A program made the position numbers and the translations under genes. A DNA stretch of 49,339 nucleotides. It comes from an uncultured Acidaminococcus sp. (GTDB taxonomy: Bacteria > Bacillota > Negativicutes > Acidaminococcales > Acidaminococcaceae). Below are positions 1 through 8,125 of this stretch, piece by piece; positions within the stretch are counted from its first letter, which is position 1; each line of letters begins with the position of its first letter. The DNA lies in NCBI GenBank assembly GCA_902796945.1, contig CADBQR010000103.1:1-49339 (forward strand), in the 5' to 3' direction. The notes below the pieces were generated by a model. The model saw only the letters and a list, made by a program, of their open reading frames with translations, did no database searches and was not told the DNA's origin.

Positions 1-51
1 GCCCCCACTAGCTCCTGAAGCTAGCGCGTCTGCCAGTTCCGCCATGGCCGC
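1..51 (-). tRNA. tRNA-Leu (CAG anticodon), 3' part off the window
   Basis: Read on the minus strand from position 51, the sequence gives a 7-base acceptor strand, TG at positions 8-9, a leucine-type D arm containing TGGCAGACGCG, and a 5-bp anticodon stem CTAGC/GCTAG around the loop TTCAGGA. The anticodon is therefore CAG, reading CUG codons. The variable arm begins with GGGGGC; the rest lies beyond the left edge. Leucine identity follows from the anticodon and the D-loop pattern. Confidence 0.93.
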
Positions 52-116
52 GTTGTCATCAACAACAATGCTATTCTAGCACAATGGAAAATCCGAGTCA
101 AGCACTTTTTTCATGT

Positions 117-719
117 TTACTCGCTTTTCATGGTGTTCTTATAAAGGACCGCGTAACGCTCCCGATCATGGAGCACCTTCCGCACATAATTGCGGGTATC
201 ATCGAAGGGAATCTGGGAAATATCGTCGAAGCCAAATCCCCACCCATATTCATTCATCCATTGCTTCACCGTTCCCCTGCCGGCATTGTAAGCCGCCAGC
301 ATCAGGATTTCATTGCTCTGGAATTCATTTTCCAGTTCACTCAGGTACCAGCAGCCAAATTTAATATTCAGCTCCGGCAGCGTCAGCATGCTGGCCTTGA
401 AATTCGGAAAATCCGTGCACTTGGCAATCCAGGCTCCCGTTTCCGGCATGATCTGCATCAGCCCCAGGGCACCGGTCTTGGATTCGGCATCCGGCTTGAA
501 ACCGCTTTCATTTTTCATGACCGCTACGGCCAGGAAAGGATCGACCCGGTACTGTGCGCTATACTGGTGGATTTCCCGCGAATAGGGCCAGTTATAGACA
601 GCTTTTCGCTGAACAAAATCCGTCTTCCACGCCTGGAAACCCAGAAAAACCAGGACTACCAGGACCAGAATGGCAGTAAGGCAGCCGGAATGTTGTTTTT
701 TCTGCTGCTTCTTTTTCAA
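117..719 (-). CDS. Membrane-anchored lytic transglycosylase (SLT domain)
   Basis: A 200-residue protein that should cleave the MurNAc-GlcNAc bond of peptidoglycan outside the membrane, forming 1,6-anhydro ends. A basic N-terminus (KKKQQKK) is followed by one hydrophobic segment at about residues 14-29, probably an uncleaved anchor. The SLT fold fills the rest: the catalytic Glu is E71 in NESGF, followed by GALGLMQIMP and AAYNAG, the usual motif order. The start is an unusual TTG at 719, chosen because GAGGG lies 8 bases upstream and no ATG fits the frame. A promoter at 807-836 suggests its own transcript rather than read-through from coaE. Family assignment is firm; the cell-cycle or recycling role cannot be told from sequence. 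Confidence 0.92.
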   Translation of the reverse strand: MKKKQQKKQHSGCLTAILVLVVLVFLGFQAWKTDFVQRKAVYNWPYSREIHQYSAQYRVDPFLAVAVMKNESGFKPDAESKTGALGLMQIMPETGAWIAKCTDFPNFKASMLTLPELNIKFGCWYLSELENEFQSNEILMLAAYNAGRGTVKQWMNEYGWGFGFDDISQIPFDDTRNYVRKVLHDRERYAVLYKNTMKSE

Positions 720-806
720 TTACATCCCTCACTATATATTGCAAAAGCACTCCCCTGACCGGGAGGCTCATCACTTGACATAAAGGCTTTCATCCACGCC
801 CTGTTT

Positions 807-836
807 ATTGTAACAAAAAAGGGAGGGATATGACAA
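807..836 (-). promoter_or_regulatory. Predicted sigma-A-type promoter of the lytic transglycosylase gene
   Basis: On the minus strand a -35 TTGTCA (836-831) is separated by 18 bases from a -10 TACAAT (812-807). The predicted start near 800 leaves a leader of about 80 bases before the TTG start. The remaining non-coding bases up to 992 contain only a GC palindrome near 970-985. Confidence 0.6.
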
Positions 837-992
837 CCGGGGAACCCATGATTCAATGAATGGCTGGTTGCCGACCCGGCCCGGACAGGGCGATGGCTTC
901 CGCACGATGCGGGACCGGCGCCCGAAAAAAAGCCAAAAGCAGGATTTCAGATCCCTCGTAAACGCTTTGCCCGCCGCCCGGCGGGAGAAGGC

Positions 993-1586
993 TTACCGGG
1001 ACAACACTCCCTGCAAGGCCGCTTCCACCTGGGCATAAAGATTTTCCAGGCTTCCCCCGTTGTCAATGACGAGGTCCGCCATTTTCCGCTTTTCCGACAG
1101 GGGCATCTGCCGCCGGATCCTTGCGGCCACTTCGTTCCGTGACAGACCGGACCGCCGCATGGCCCGGCGGATCTGTTCCTCTTCCGGGATAAAGACGAGC
1201 CACACCGTGTCGGTCAGGGCCTGCCAGCCGCACTCCAGCAGGAGCGGGGCATCGATGACAACGAGGCGGTCATTTTTATGGGCTGCCAGAAAGGCGTCCC
1301 GTTCCCGTTCTACGGCACGATGCACGATCCGGTTCAGGTCCTTCGTCCCTTCGGCACTGCCAAAAGCAAGCGCTGCCAGCCGGGGCCGGTCCAGGGTCCC
1401 GTCAGGCAGGAGGATTTCCTTCCCGAACCGTGCGACCAGCTCCCGGAGGCAGGCTGATCCCTTTTCCTCCACATGCCAGGCGGCACGGTCCGCGTCAAAG
1501 ACGGGAATGCCCTTTTGGGCCAGATAGGAACTGACCGTACTTTTTCCCGAAGCAATGCCTCCAGTCAATCCGATAATCGTTTCCAT
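993..1586 (-). CDS. coaE: Dephospho-CoA kinase
   Basis: The last enzyme of coenzyme A synthesis: ATP-dependent phosphorylation of the ribose 3'-hydroxyl of dephospho-CoA. The 197-residue length is normal for the family. The Walker A loop TGGIASGKST is at residues 8-17, followed by FDADRAAWHV and, further on, VVIDAPLLLECGW, all typical of CoaE. The start is the ATG at 1586, four bases after the mutM stop, with AAGGTG overlapping the mutM end as its ribosome binding site; an upstream extension of the frame would run into mutM. The tight spacing places it as the distal gene of a polA-mutM-coaE transcript. Confidence 0.95.
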   Translation of the reverse strand: METIIGLTGGIASGKSTVSSYLAQKGIPVFDADRAAWHVEEKGSACLRELVARFGKEILLPDGTLDRPRLAALAFGSAEGTKDLNRIVHRAVERERDAFLAAHKNDRLVVIDAPLLLECGWQALTDTVWLVFIPEEEQIRRAMRRSGLSRNEVAARIRRQMPLSEKRKMADLVIDNGGSLENLYAQVEAALQGVLSR

Positions 1587-1590
1587 CACC

Positions 1591-2412
1591 TTATTTCTGG
1601 CAGTGGGGACAGTATACGCTGCCCCGTCCGCCGACCTTGATTTTTTTGAGCGGGGTGCCGCAGTTCCGGCAGGCTTCCCCACCGCGATGATATACGTTCA
1701 GGTATTGCAGGTTATCGCCCATTTTGCCGTTGGCGTCCTGGTAATTCCGGAATGTCGTTCCCCGGTGTTCCAGGGCACTGCGAATGACCGTCCGAATGGC
1801 TTCCGCCAGGGCCTCCCAGGCCTTCCTGGTCAGCCGGTTCACCCGGTGTGTCGGCCGTATGCCAGCCAAAAACAGGGACTCGTCGGCATAAATATTGCCA
1901 AGGCCGGCAATGATGCGCTGGTCCAGGATAAAGGGCTTGACCTGTTCCGTTTTTCCCTTTGCCTTTTCCCGTAAATAGGCCGCGTTCATGCCAGCATCCA
2001 AGGGCTCCGGCCCAAGGGAGGCAAACCCGGCATCCATCGGTTCCCCGGGGTGATAAAGGCCAACCACGCCAAAGGTCCGGATATCGCTCATCCAGAGATC
2101 CCATTCGCCGGAAAGATGAAAGCCCAGCCGCGTGTAGGGCGGTTTCTCGGCTCCCTTTTTCCGGGCAAGGAGGGCGCCGGTCATCCGCAGGTGGACCAGC
2201 AGCCGGTCCCCCGATAACAGGACAAGGCACAGGTATTTGCCCTTCCGCTCCACCCTCGTCACGGTCTGTCCGGTCAGGGCGCGGGCAAATTCCCACGGCG
2301 TCGGGTGCTGCACCATGTTGGGCAAAAAGATTTCCACCCCTTCAATTTTGGTTCCGATCAGGTAAGGCTCCAGCGAGATCCTTACCTGTTCCACTTCCGG
2401 CAGTTCCGGCAT
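1591..2412 (-). CDS. mutM: Formamidopyrimidine-DNA glycosylase (Fpg/MutM)
   Basis: Base-excision repair enzyme that removes 8-oxoguanine and ring-opened purines and nicks the strand by beta,delta-elimination. The 273-residue protein begins MPELPEVE, where Pro2 is the Schiff-base nucleophile and Glu3 the catalytic acid. A conserved lysine lies in RKGKY near residue 59, the helix-two-turn-helix segment includes GLGNIYADESLF, and a C-terminal zinc finger has CRNC and CPHC pairs. It lies 15 bases after polA and four before coaE, so repair polymerase and glycosylase are co-transcribed. All key residues are present. Confidence 0.97.
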   Translation of the reverse strand: MPELPEVEQVRISLEPYLIGTKIEGVEIFLPNMVQHPTPWEFARALTGQTVTRVERKGKYLCLVLLSGDRLLVHLRMTGALLARKKGAEKPPYTRLGFHLSGEWDLWMSDIRTFGVVGLYHPGEPMDAGFASLGPEPLDAGMNAAYLREKAKGKTEQVKPFILDQRIIAGLGNIYADESLFLAGIRPTHRVNRLTRKAWEALAEAIRTVIRSALEHRGTTFRNYQDANGKMGDNLQYLNVYHRGGEACRNCGTPLKKIKVGGRGSVYCPHCQK

Positions 2413-2427
2413 CGTCTCATCCCCTTC

Positions 2428-5049
2428 TTATTTGGCCTCCGCCCAGGTCCTGCCAACGGCGATTTCTGCAACCAGGGGCACGGACAGGGTAACGGCCGTT
2501 TCCATGGCATCCTTGACAATACGGCTTACCTGTTCCTGCTCCTCCCGGGTGATTTCCAGGACCAGTTCATCGTGGACCTGCAGGAGGACCCGGCTCTTTA
2601 CGCCGGCTTTCTTGAGTTCCCTGGCCACTTTCAGCATGGCCAGCTTGATGATATCCGCGGCCGTTCCCTGGATCGGGGTATTGATGGCCGTCCGCTCGGC
2701 AAAGCTGCGGCGATTGAAATTACTGGCGTGGATATCCGGCAGGTAGCGGCGGCGCCCGAAAAGGGTTTCCACATAGCCCAGATCGCGGGCTTTCTGCTTT
2801 TCCCGCTCCATATATTCCCTGACGCCCGTATAGCGGGAAAAATAACTTTCAATATATTGCGCGGCTTCCCCACGCGGTACACCCAGCTGACGGCCCAGGC
2901 CGAAATCACTGATGCCATAGATGATTCCGAAATTGACCGTCTTCGCCTTGCTCCTCATATAAGGGGTCACTTCGTCAAGGGGAACGCCAAAGATTTCCGA
3001 TGCGGTGCGGGCATGGACATCCTGGCCATGGCGGAAGGAATCGATCAGCAGCTCGTCGCCGGCCATGCTGGCCATGATCCGAAGTTCTACCTGGGAATAA
3101 TCGCAGGACATCAAGAGGTCGTATCCTTTTCCGGGAACGAACATCCGGCGCATCTGCTTGCCCACCTCCGTCCGGGTCGGAATGTTCTGCAGGTTCGGAT
3201 CGGTACTGGAAAGGCGGCCCGTAACCGTTGCCATCTGATTGAAATGCGTATGGATGCGCCCCGTATTCGGGTTGATCAGCGGCTTCAGGGCCACGAGATA
3301 CGTGGAAAGCAGTTTGGACAGCTGCCGGTATTCCATGATGGTTTCGATGATGGGATGCTCCCCGCGCAGCTGCTCCAGGACAGAAACATCGGTGGAATAG
3401 CCGGATTTTGTCTTCTTGATGACGGGAAGGCCCAATTTCTCAAAGAGGATGGTCCCGAGCTGCCGGGGGGAATTCAGGTTGAAATCCTCCCCCGCCTGGT
3501 CCCGGGCCAGCTGTTCCAGCCCTGCCACCTGCTGCGTCATGCTCTCGGTGACGGCATCCAGCATCCCCTGTTCCACGGTAATCCCCGTGGCTTCCATTTC
3601 AGCAAGGATCCGGGTCAGCGGCAGTTCAATCTCCCGGTACAGTTTTGTCAGGCCCCGCTCTTCCATCTTTTCCGCCAGGACCGGTACCAGGGCTTCCACA
3701 TCCTGGGCGGTACCGCCGCAGGACGCCGGAAGGTACGTTTCAGCAACCAGCTTCAGGTCGTACGAATTCTCCCCCGGTTCACAGAGGTAGGCCGCCAGGG
3801 CCGGGTCCTCCGTGACCCCCGCAAGCTCCCGCTGCTGCCCCAGCATATACTTGTACAGTTCCTTCGGATCCGGGATGGCCTTATGCACGTCCGGGTTTTC
3901 CAGCAGTGTGAGCAGTTCCTTCCGGCCGCAGCGGTCCGGATCCCACACCAGCCGTTTTCCCTCAAAAACCATCTGGACTTCCCTGAGGTCGGTCTGCGGC
4001 AAAAGACCTTCCGTCCGATAGGTCATGGGCAGCAGCGCGCCGCTTCTTTGAATGCGCCCTGCCAGGTCCCGTGCCTGGGCCTCATCGCCGATGGCCACGG
4101 TTTCATAAGCAGCCTGGGAAGCCGTTTCCGAAAAGATACTGGGTTCACCGGAAGCACCGGTGTCCCCTGCCGCCTGTTTTTCCACGGGCAGCACCGCGGC
4201 AAAACGGGTCCACATGTTCTTGAACTGCAGGTCCTGCATCAGGACGCGGCTCTTTTCCGTCAGGCCGGTCAGGGTATAGGAGCCCGGCCGGGTGTCCATG
4301 GGAACCGTCAGGCAGATGGTGGCCAGTTCCTTGGACAGGAGGGCCTGGTCCCGATAGGTCTGCAGCTTTTCCTGCAGGCTTTTTCCCTTCACCGCATCGG
4401 CGTGATCCAGGACGTTCTCCACGGACTGGTATTCCGAGATCAGCTTCAGGGCCGTCTTGGGCCCTACACCGGGAACGCCGGGAATATTGTCGCTCGTATC
4501 CCCCATGAGCCCTTTCAGGTCAATAATCTGGCGGGGCACAAGGCCGTTATATTCGGCGGAAAAAGCGTTCTCATCATAATCGGCAATGGTGGTAATGCCT
4601 TTTTTCGTAAAATACACGTGGACATTTTCCCGGATCAGCTGGAATTCATCCCGATCCCCGGTCACAATGATGACTTCCACGTCCTTCGGTGCGGCCGCTG
4701 ACAGGGTCCCGATAATATCATCGGCTTCATAATTATCCAGTTCCAGGGTGGGAATGCCCATGGCACTCAGCAGCTCGATGGCCAGGGGAAACTGCTCCTT
4801 CAGTTCCGGCGGGGTTGCCTTGCGCTGGCCTTTATAGTCAGCAAACTTTTCCGTGCGGAAGCTTTTCCGGGATTTATCAAAGGCAACGGCCATGTAGGAA
4901 GGCTTGACTTCCTGCAGCAGCTTCAGCAGCATATTGCACAGGCCGTAGACGGCACCCGTATTGACGCCCTTTTGATTGGTAAAGGCAGGCAGCGCAAAAA
5001 AAGCCCGGTGGATCAGGCTGCTGCCGTCAATAATAAGAAACTTGTCCAT
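2428..5049 (-). CDS. polA: DNA polymerase I, proofreading site apparently inactive
   Basis: Repair and Okazaki-fragment polymerase of 873 residues. Residues 1-290 form the 5' nuclease, starting MDKFLIIDGSSL and containing the acidic cluster VTGDRDEF and LKGLMGDTSDNIPG. The region around 300-465 corresponds to the 3'-5' exonuclease, but the catalytic Asp-x-Glu is not visible: the aligned stretch reads MTYRTEG. The polymerase follows, with motif A DYSQVELRI, motif B RSKAKTVNFGIIYG and motif C QVHDELVLE near residue 824. Loss of proofreading is common in Firmicute PolA proteins. The ATG at 5049 has AAAGGAG upstream; an extended -10 promoter lies about 215 bases before it. Confidence 0.97.
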   Translation of the reverse strand: MDKFLIIDGSSLIHRAFFALPAFTNQKGVNTGAVYGLCNMLLKLLQEVKPSYMAVAFDKSRKSFRTEKFADYKGQRKATPPELKEQFPLAIELLSAMGIPTLELDNYEADDIIGTLSAAAPKDVEVIIVTGDRDEFQLIRENVHVYFTKKGITTIADYDENAFSAEYNGLVPRQIIDLKGLMGDTSDNIPGVPGVGPKTALKLISEYQSVENVLDHADAVKGKSLQEKLQTYRDQALLSKELATICLTVPMDTRPGSYTLTGLTEKSRVLMQDLQFKNMWTRFAAVLPVEKQAAGDTGASGEPSIFSETASQAAYETVAIGDEAQARDLAGRIQRSGALLPMTYRTEGLLPQTDLREVQMVFEGKRLVWDPDRCGRKELLTLLENPDVHKAIPDPKELYKYMLGQQRELAGVTEDPALAAYLCEPGENSYDLKLVAETYLPASCGGTAQDVEALVPVLAEKMEERGLTKLYREIELPLTRILAEMEATGITVEQGMLDAVTESMTQQVAGLEQLARDQAGEDFNLNSPRQLGTILFEKLGLPVIKKTKSGYSTDVSVLEQLRGEHPIIETIMEYRQLSKLLSTYLVALKPLINPNTGRIHTHFNQMATVTGRLSSTDPNLQNIPTRTEVGKQMRRMFVPGKGYDLLMSCDYSQVELRIMASMAGDELLIDSFRHGQDVHARTASEIFGVPLDEVTPYMRSKAKTVNFGIIYGISDFGLGRQLGVPRGEAAQYIESYFSRYTGVREYMEREKQKARDLGYVETLFGRRRYLPDIHASNFNRRSFAERTAINTPIQGTAADIIKLAMLKVARELKKAGVKSRVLLQVHDELVLEITREEQEQVSRIVKDAMETAVTLSVPLVAEIAVGRTWAEAK

Positions 5050-5262
5050 AAGATACTCCTTTCAATCCGGGACGATGATCCTTCCGTCATCCTTCCGTGA
5101 ACGGACGGGAAATTTCGCAAAAAAAGAAAAGCCCCCCGTTTTGCCTGAATACCGGACTCCCGCGCCAGGACCCCTCGGATTCCTGATTGCCGGCAGCAGC
5201 GGCACCGGATGGGAAGGACAAACGGTCCATACCAATCAACCGTCCCCCCCTATTGCTTCCTT

Positions 5263-5271
5263 ATTATACCA
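5263..5271 (-). promoter_or_regulatory. Extended -10 element, probable polA promoter
   Basis: Minus-strand reading gives TGG directly before a perfect TATAAT (5268-5263), an extended -10. No good -35 box is present 17 bases upstream, as expected for extended -10 promoters. Transcription would start near 5256 and give a leader of about 200 bases. Confidence 0.5.
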
Positions 5272-5580
5272 TAGGGAGACGCCGCCATGAGGAAAAGAAT
5301 CGGGGATCCGGAAAATCCCGGGCCGGACGGAACCACCATCGGCCGGAAGCCGCCGGACCCTTCCTGAAAAGGGGAACTCCGCCGGCCATCCCCACGCCCC
5401 ATCCAGTCCGCGGGCAACTGGAAATACCCGGTACCAGACGCCTATACGTTCCAATGTGGACATTTTTGATAAAAGTCCATCTTTTAACTTTCCCGATGCA
5501 TCGGCAATAAACCGGGAACGCCTTATGGCCTCTTCCTTTCCATGTTTTTTTGCTTAACCGGGCAAAGGTGGGCAAACTTG

Positions 5581-5595
5581 TTGTATATATTACAA
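5581..5595. promoter_or_regulatory. Inverted repeat TTGTA-N5-TACAA upstream of the aminotransferase promoter
   Basis: TTGTA (5581-5585) and TACAA (5591-5595) are exact inverted half-sites with a TATAT centre. The site lies about 50 bases upstream of the -35 box and has the same half-sites as the palindrome at 5695-5706, so both may bind one regulator. The TTGTA/TACAA form recalls GntR-family operators; which protein binds is unknown. Confidence 0.4.
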
Positions 5596-5641
5596 TTTAA
5601 CGAATTTCCATTACACAGCTTTCCATTTTCTGAAACTTTTC

Positions 5642-5670
5642 TTGACGATGCTTTACACAAGTAATAAAAT
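5642..5670 (+). promoter_or_regulatory. Predicted promoter of the aminotransferase gene
   Basis: TTGACG (5642-5647), a 17-base spacer and TAAAAT (5665-5670) form a near-consensus housekeeping promoter. The expected start is near 5677, with about 70 bases of leader that contain the palindrome at 5695-5706. Confidence 0.7.
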
Positions 5671-5694
5671 ATAGTCACTGTCTGTGATACTTTT

Positions 5695-5706
5695 ATTGTA
5701 TACAAT
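5695..5706. promoter_or_regulatory. 12-bp perfect palindrome ATTGTATACAAT in the aminotransferase leader
   Basis: A perfect palindrome lies about 18-30 bases after the predicted transcription start, where a bound repressor would block elongation. Its core TTGTATACAA resembles operators of GntR/FadR-type regulators. A GntR-FCD regulator is encoded at 39425-40123, but a link is only a guess. Confidence 0.5.
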
Positions 5707-5747
5707 ATGCAATTGTCGAGATCTACAATGAAGGGGTTGTGATTGTG

Positions 5748-6941
5748 ATGAAGTACACATTAGCAAATCGTATGAATGGCATGCAGGCTTCAGCCGTCAG
5801 GGAAATCCTGAAAGTGACCCAGCGTCCGGAAGTCATTTCCTTTGCCGGTGGCCTGCCCGCTCCGGAACTGTTTCCGGTCAATGAAATTGCCCAGGTAGCG
5901 CAGGAAGTATGTGCCGCCGAAGGGCGCAAGGTCCTGCAATATGCCACGACCGAAGGCCGTCCGACACTGCGTCAGAAGATTGCTGACCGCATGAACCGCA
6001 TCTATAAGTCCCACCTGACCAAGGATAACATCCTGATCACCACGGGTTCCCAGCAGAACCTGGACATGGCCGGCAAGATTTTCCTGAATCCCGGCGATGT
6101 CGTATTGATGGAAGCTCCGACCTACCTGGCTGCCATCAATGCCTTCAAGGCTTACGAATGCACCTTCATGGAAGTCCCCACGGATAACAAGGGGATGATT
6201 CCGGAAGAACTGGATAAGATCCTGGCTTCCACGCCCAACGTAAAACTGATCTATGTCATCACCGACTTCCAGAACCCGACGGGGATCTGCTGGCCCGTTG
6301 AGCGCCGCGAAGCGTTCATGAAGGTGGTGGAAAAATATGATGTTCCCGTTCTGGAAGACAACCCGTACGGGGAACTTCGCTACGAAGGTAAAACCAATCC
6401 TTCCCTGCTGAGCATGGATAAACGCGGCCAGGTGATGGGCATGGGGACCTTCTCCAAGACGTTCTGCCCCGGCCTGCGGATCGGCTGGCTTGCTGCCAGC
6501 ACGGACATCATGCCGCAGTTCATCAAGGTAAAACAGAGTGCCGACCTGCACTCTTCCGCCTTTGATCAGGCCATCATTGACCGCTATATGGAGGAATTCA
6601 GCCTGGACGAACATGTAAAGGAAATCAACGACCTGTATCGTCATCGCCGTAACCTCATCATCGAATGCATGGAAAAGGAATTTACCGATGGCACCACCTG
6701 GACCCATCCTGAAGGCGGCCTGTTCCTGTGGCTGACCTTCCCGGAAGGCGTCAGTGCCCGCAAGGTCTTTGATAAATGCATCGAAAAGAATGTAGCCGGC
6801 GTTCTGGGCGAATTCTTCTATCCGACCACCAAGAGCGACCGTCATATGAGAATCAACTATTCCAATATGCCGGACGAACGCATCAGGGAAGGCATCCGTC
6901 GTATGGGTGAAGCCCTGAAGGAAGTCAAGGAAGGCAAATAA
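5748..6941 (+). CDS. PLP-dependent class I aminotransferase (2-aminoadipate/aromatic type)
   Basis: A cytosolic fold-type I aminotransferase of 397 residues from the ATG at 5748; in-frame GTG codons at 5739 and 5745 are alternatives because AAGGGG at 5731-5736 is close to all of them. ISFAGGLPAPELFP near the N-terminus, DNPYGELRY in the middle and the Schiff-base lysine K237 in GTFSKTFCPGLRIGW match the LysN/MocR-catalytic group, which includes 2-aminoadipate, aromatic and branched-chain transaminases. It has no DNA-binding domain, so it is an enzyme rather than a MocR regulator. It is a single-gene transcript with a strong promoter and terminator. Substrate cannot be fixed from sequence; glutamate/2-oxoglutarate as one partner is likely. 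Confidence 0.9.
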   Translation: MKYTLANRMNGMQASAVREILKVTQRPEVISFAGGLPAPELFPVNEIAQVAQEVCAAEGRKVLQYATTEGRPTLRQKIADRMNRIYKSHLTKDNILITTGSQQNLDMAGKIFLNPGDVVLMEAPTYLAAINAFKAYECTFMEVPTDNKGMIPEELDKILASTPNVKLIYVITDFQNPTGICWPVERREAFMKVVEKYDVPVLEDNPYGELRYEGKTNPSLLSMDKRGQVMGMGTFSKTFCPGLRIGWLAASTDIMPQFIKVKQSADLHSSAFDQAIIDRYMEEFSLDEHVKEINDLYRHRRNLIIECMEKEFTDGTTWTHPEGGLFLWLTFPEGVSARKVFDKCIEKNVAGVLGEFFYPTTKSDRHMRINYSNMPDERIREGIRRMGEALKEVKEGK

Positions 6942-6957
6942 CAACGCATCCTGTAAG

Positions 6958-6990
6958 GAGCCGCTGCGATCAGGCAGCGGCTCCTTTTTT
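6958..6990 (+). terminator. Rho-independent terminator after the aminotransferase gene
   Basis: GGAGCCGCTGC (6958-6968) pairs with GCAGCGGCTCC (6974-6984), followed by six T residues. Strong stem and U tract. Confidence 0.92.
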
Positions 6991-7136
6991 GCGACGGCAG
7001 CGTTCTCCCCGGGCGCAGGCTCCCCGTTCCGCCCTTCCCACCGGGACCGCAGGAACGATAATGACATCTTTTTTCCCATGTATTACAATGAAACTGTCCT
7101 TATTCCCCGTTTTTTCCTGTTATGAGGTTTTTCCCG

Positions 7137-7889
7137 ATGCGCTATCCCCTCCTTGACACCCTGCGTGGGTTTTCCCTGGTTTCCATGGTGCTTTACCATT
7201 ACAGCTGGGACCTGGTCTTTCTGTCCCATAAACGGATTGCCTGGTTTTCCGGGACACCTGGCTATCTCTGGCAGCAGTCCATCTGCTGGGCCTTTATCCT
7301 GATCAGTGGTTTTTCCCTGGCCCTGGCCCTGCATGGCAAAAAAAGGACTGCCGCCCTGAAGAAATCAGGCCTTCTGCTGCTGCTTGGCAGCCTCATCACG
7401 GCCGTTACCGACGCGTTCCTGCCGCAGGGCCGGATCTTGTTCGGGATCCTTTTCTTTCTCGGTGCGGCCACCCTGCTCATGCCGCTGGGAGGAAACCGCA
7501 CCCCCCTTTCCCCGGAAGCGGCGGCGGTGCTGTCCTGCCTTCTCTTCCTGGCCACAAGAAACGTACCGTTCGGCTGCCTGGGGTTTGAGGGACTGACGGG
7601 GCCGGTGCTCCCGGCTTCCCTGTACACCCATGGCCTCTGGGGCACCTTTTGGGGATTTCCCGGCAAGGACTTCCGGTCGGCCGATTATTTTCCCCTGCTT
7701 CCATGGTTCTTCCTGTTTGCCACGGGGTATTTTTCAGGGCGCGCCCTGCTGCAGAAAGAAAAACTGCCCCCTGTTTTCAGGGTCAGCGTCCCTCCCCTCA
7801 GTGCACTGGGAAGGCATTCCCTCATCCTCTACCTCCTTCACCAGCCCCTTTTGCTGCTCTTCGTACCGGGCGTTTCCCTGTTTTCCTGA
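7137..7889 (+). CDS. DUF1624 / HGSNAT-like multi-pass membrane protein
   Basis: About 250 residues with a run of hydrophobic segments and the N-terminal signature of DUF1624, LLDTLRGFSLVSMVLYHYSWD. This family is related to the membrane domain of heparan-alpha-glucosaminide N-acetyltransferase and to other acyltransferases that move an acyl group across a membrane. The ATG at 7137 is preferred over 7122 because GAGG sits nine bases before it. The C-terminus ends with ALGRHSLILYLLHQPLLLL, a closing helix also seen in acyltransferase-3 proteins. No neighbour suggests a substrate. Acyl transfer to a cell-envelope glycan is a family-based guess; membrane location is clear. Confidence 0.8.
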   Translation: MRYPLLDTLRGFSLVSMVLYHYSWDLVFLSHKRIAWFSGTPGYLWQQSICWAFILISGFSLALALHGKKRTAALKKSGLLLLLGSLITAVTDAFLPQGRILFGILFFLGAATLLMPLGGNRTPLSPEAAAVLSCLLFLATRNVPFGCLGFEGLTGPVLPASLYTHGLWGTFWGFPGKDFRSADYFPLLPWFFLFATGYFSGRALLQKEKLPPVFRVSVPPLSALGRHSLILYLLHQPLLLLFVPGVSLFS

Positions 7890-8069
7890 ACCCGGGTGCG
7901 TCCTGGCCGGGAGCGGGGTTCCCGCGCCTGCCCATGGGCACGGCATTCCAGCTGACCCCCGCCCCGGACCGCAGGGAGTCCGGTAGCGCTTGCGGTCGTT
8001 TCCGGATGGATGGTTTTCGGAGGCTGCGGAAAAATAATAACAAATTTATGAAGATTTTTCTGCAAAATG

Positions 8070-8078
8070 TGGTAAAAT
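8070..8078 (+). promoter_or_regulatory. Extended -10 element, probable nhaC promoter
   Basis: TGG followed by TAAAAT (8073-8078) gives an extended -10 with no clear -35. The predicted start near 8085 leaves about 40 bases before the ATG at 8126. Confidence 0.45.
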
Positions 8079-8125
8079 GTACGCATACGTTCTGATAAAT
8101 TCACTATAATAAAGGAGTTTTGTTT

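Larger units (their letters stand above)
5050..5641. other. Long non-coding stretch between polA and the aminotransferase gene
   Basis: About 700 bases separate the two divergent coding regions. No reading frame with a ribosome binding site and family features was found. The polA-proximal half is GC-rich and holds the polA promoter; the aminotransferase-proximal part from about 5570 is AT-rich and carries the inverted repeat and promoter listed separately. No riboswitch or T-box fold was recognised by eye. Confidence 0.5.

Noticed and set aside
970-985. GC palindrome after coaE
   Set aside because: Six-base arms with no T tract on either strand; too weak to call a terminator.
2305-4701. Plus-strand open frame of almost 800 codons opposite polA
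   Set aside because: It lies antisense to an unmistakable polA and has no family motif or good ribosome binding site. High GC and rare use of TTA, CTA and TCA codons in the sense gene leave the opposite frame open.
5790-7079. Long minus-strand open frame opposite the aminotransferase gene
   Set aside because: Antisense to a gene with clear PLP motifs; composition is that of a shadow frame, rich in His, Gln and Gly without domain pattern.
8105-8110. Perfect TATAAT just before nhaC
   Set aside because: It directly abuts the ribosome binding site at 8111-8117, so a transcript starting from it would lack that site. The element at 8070-8078 fits better.
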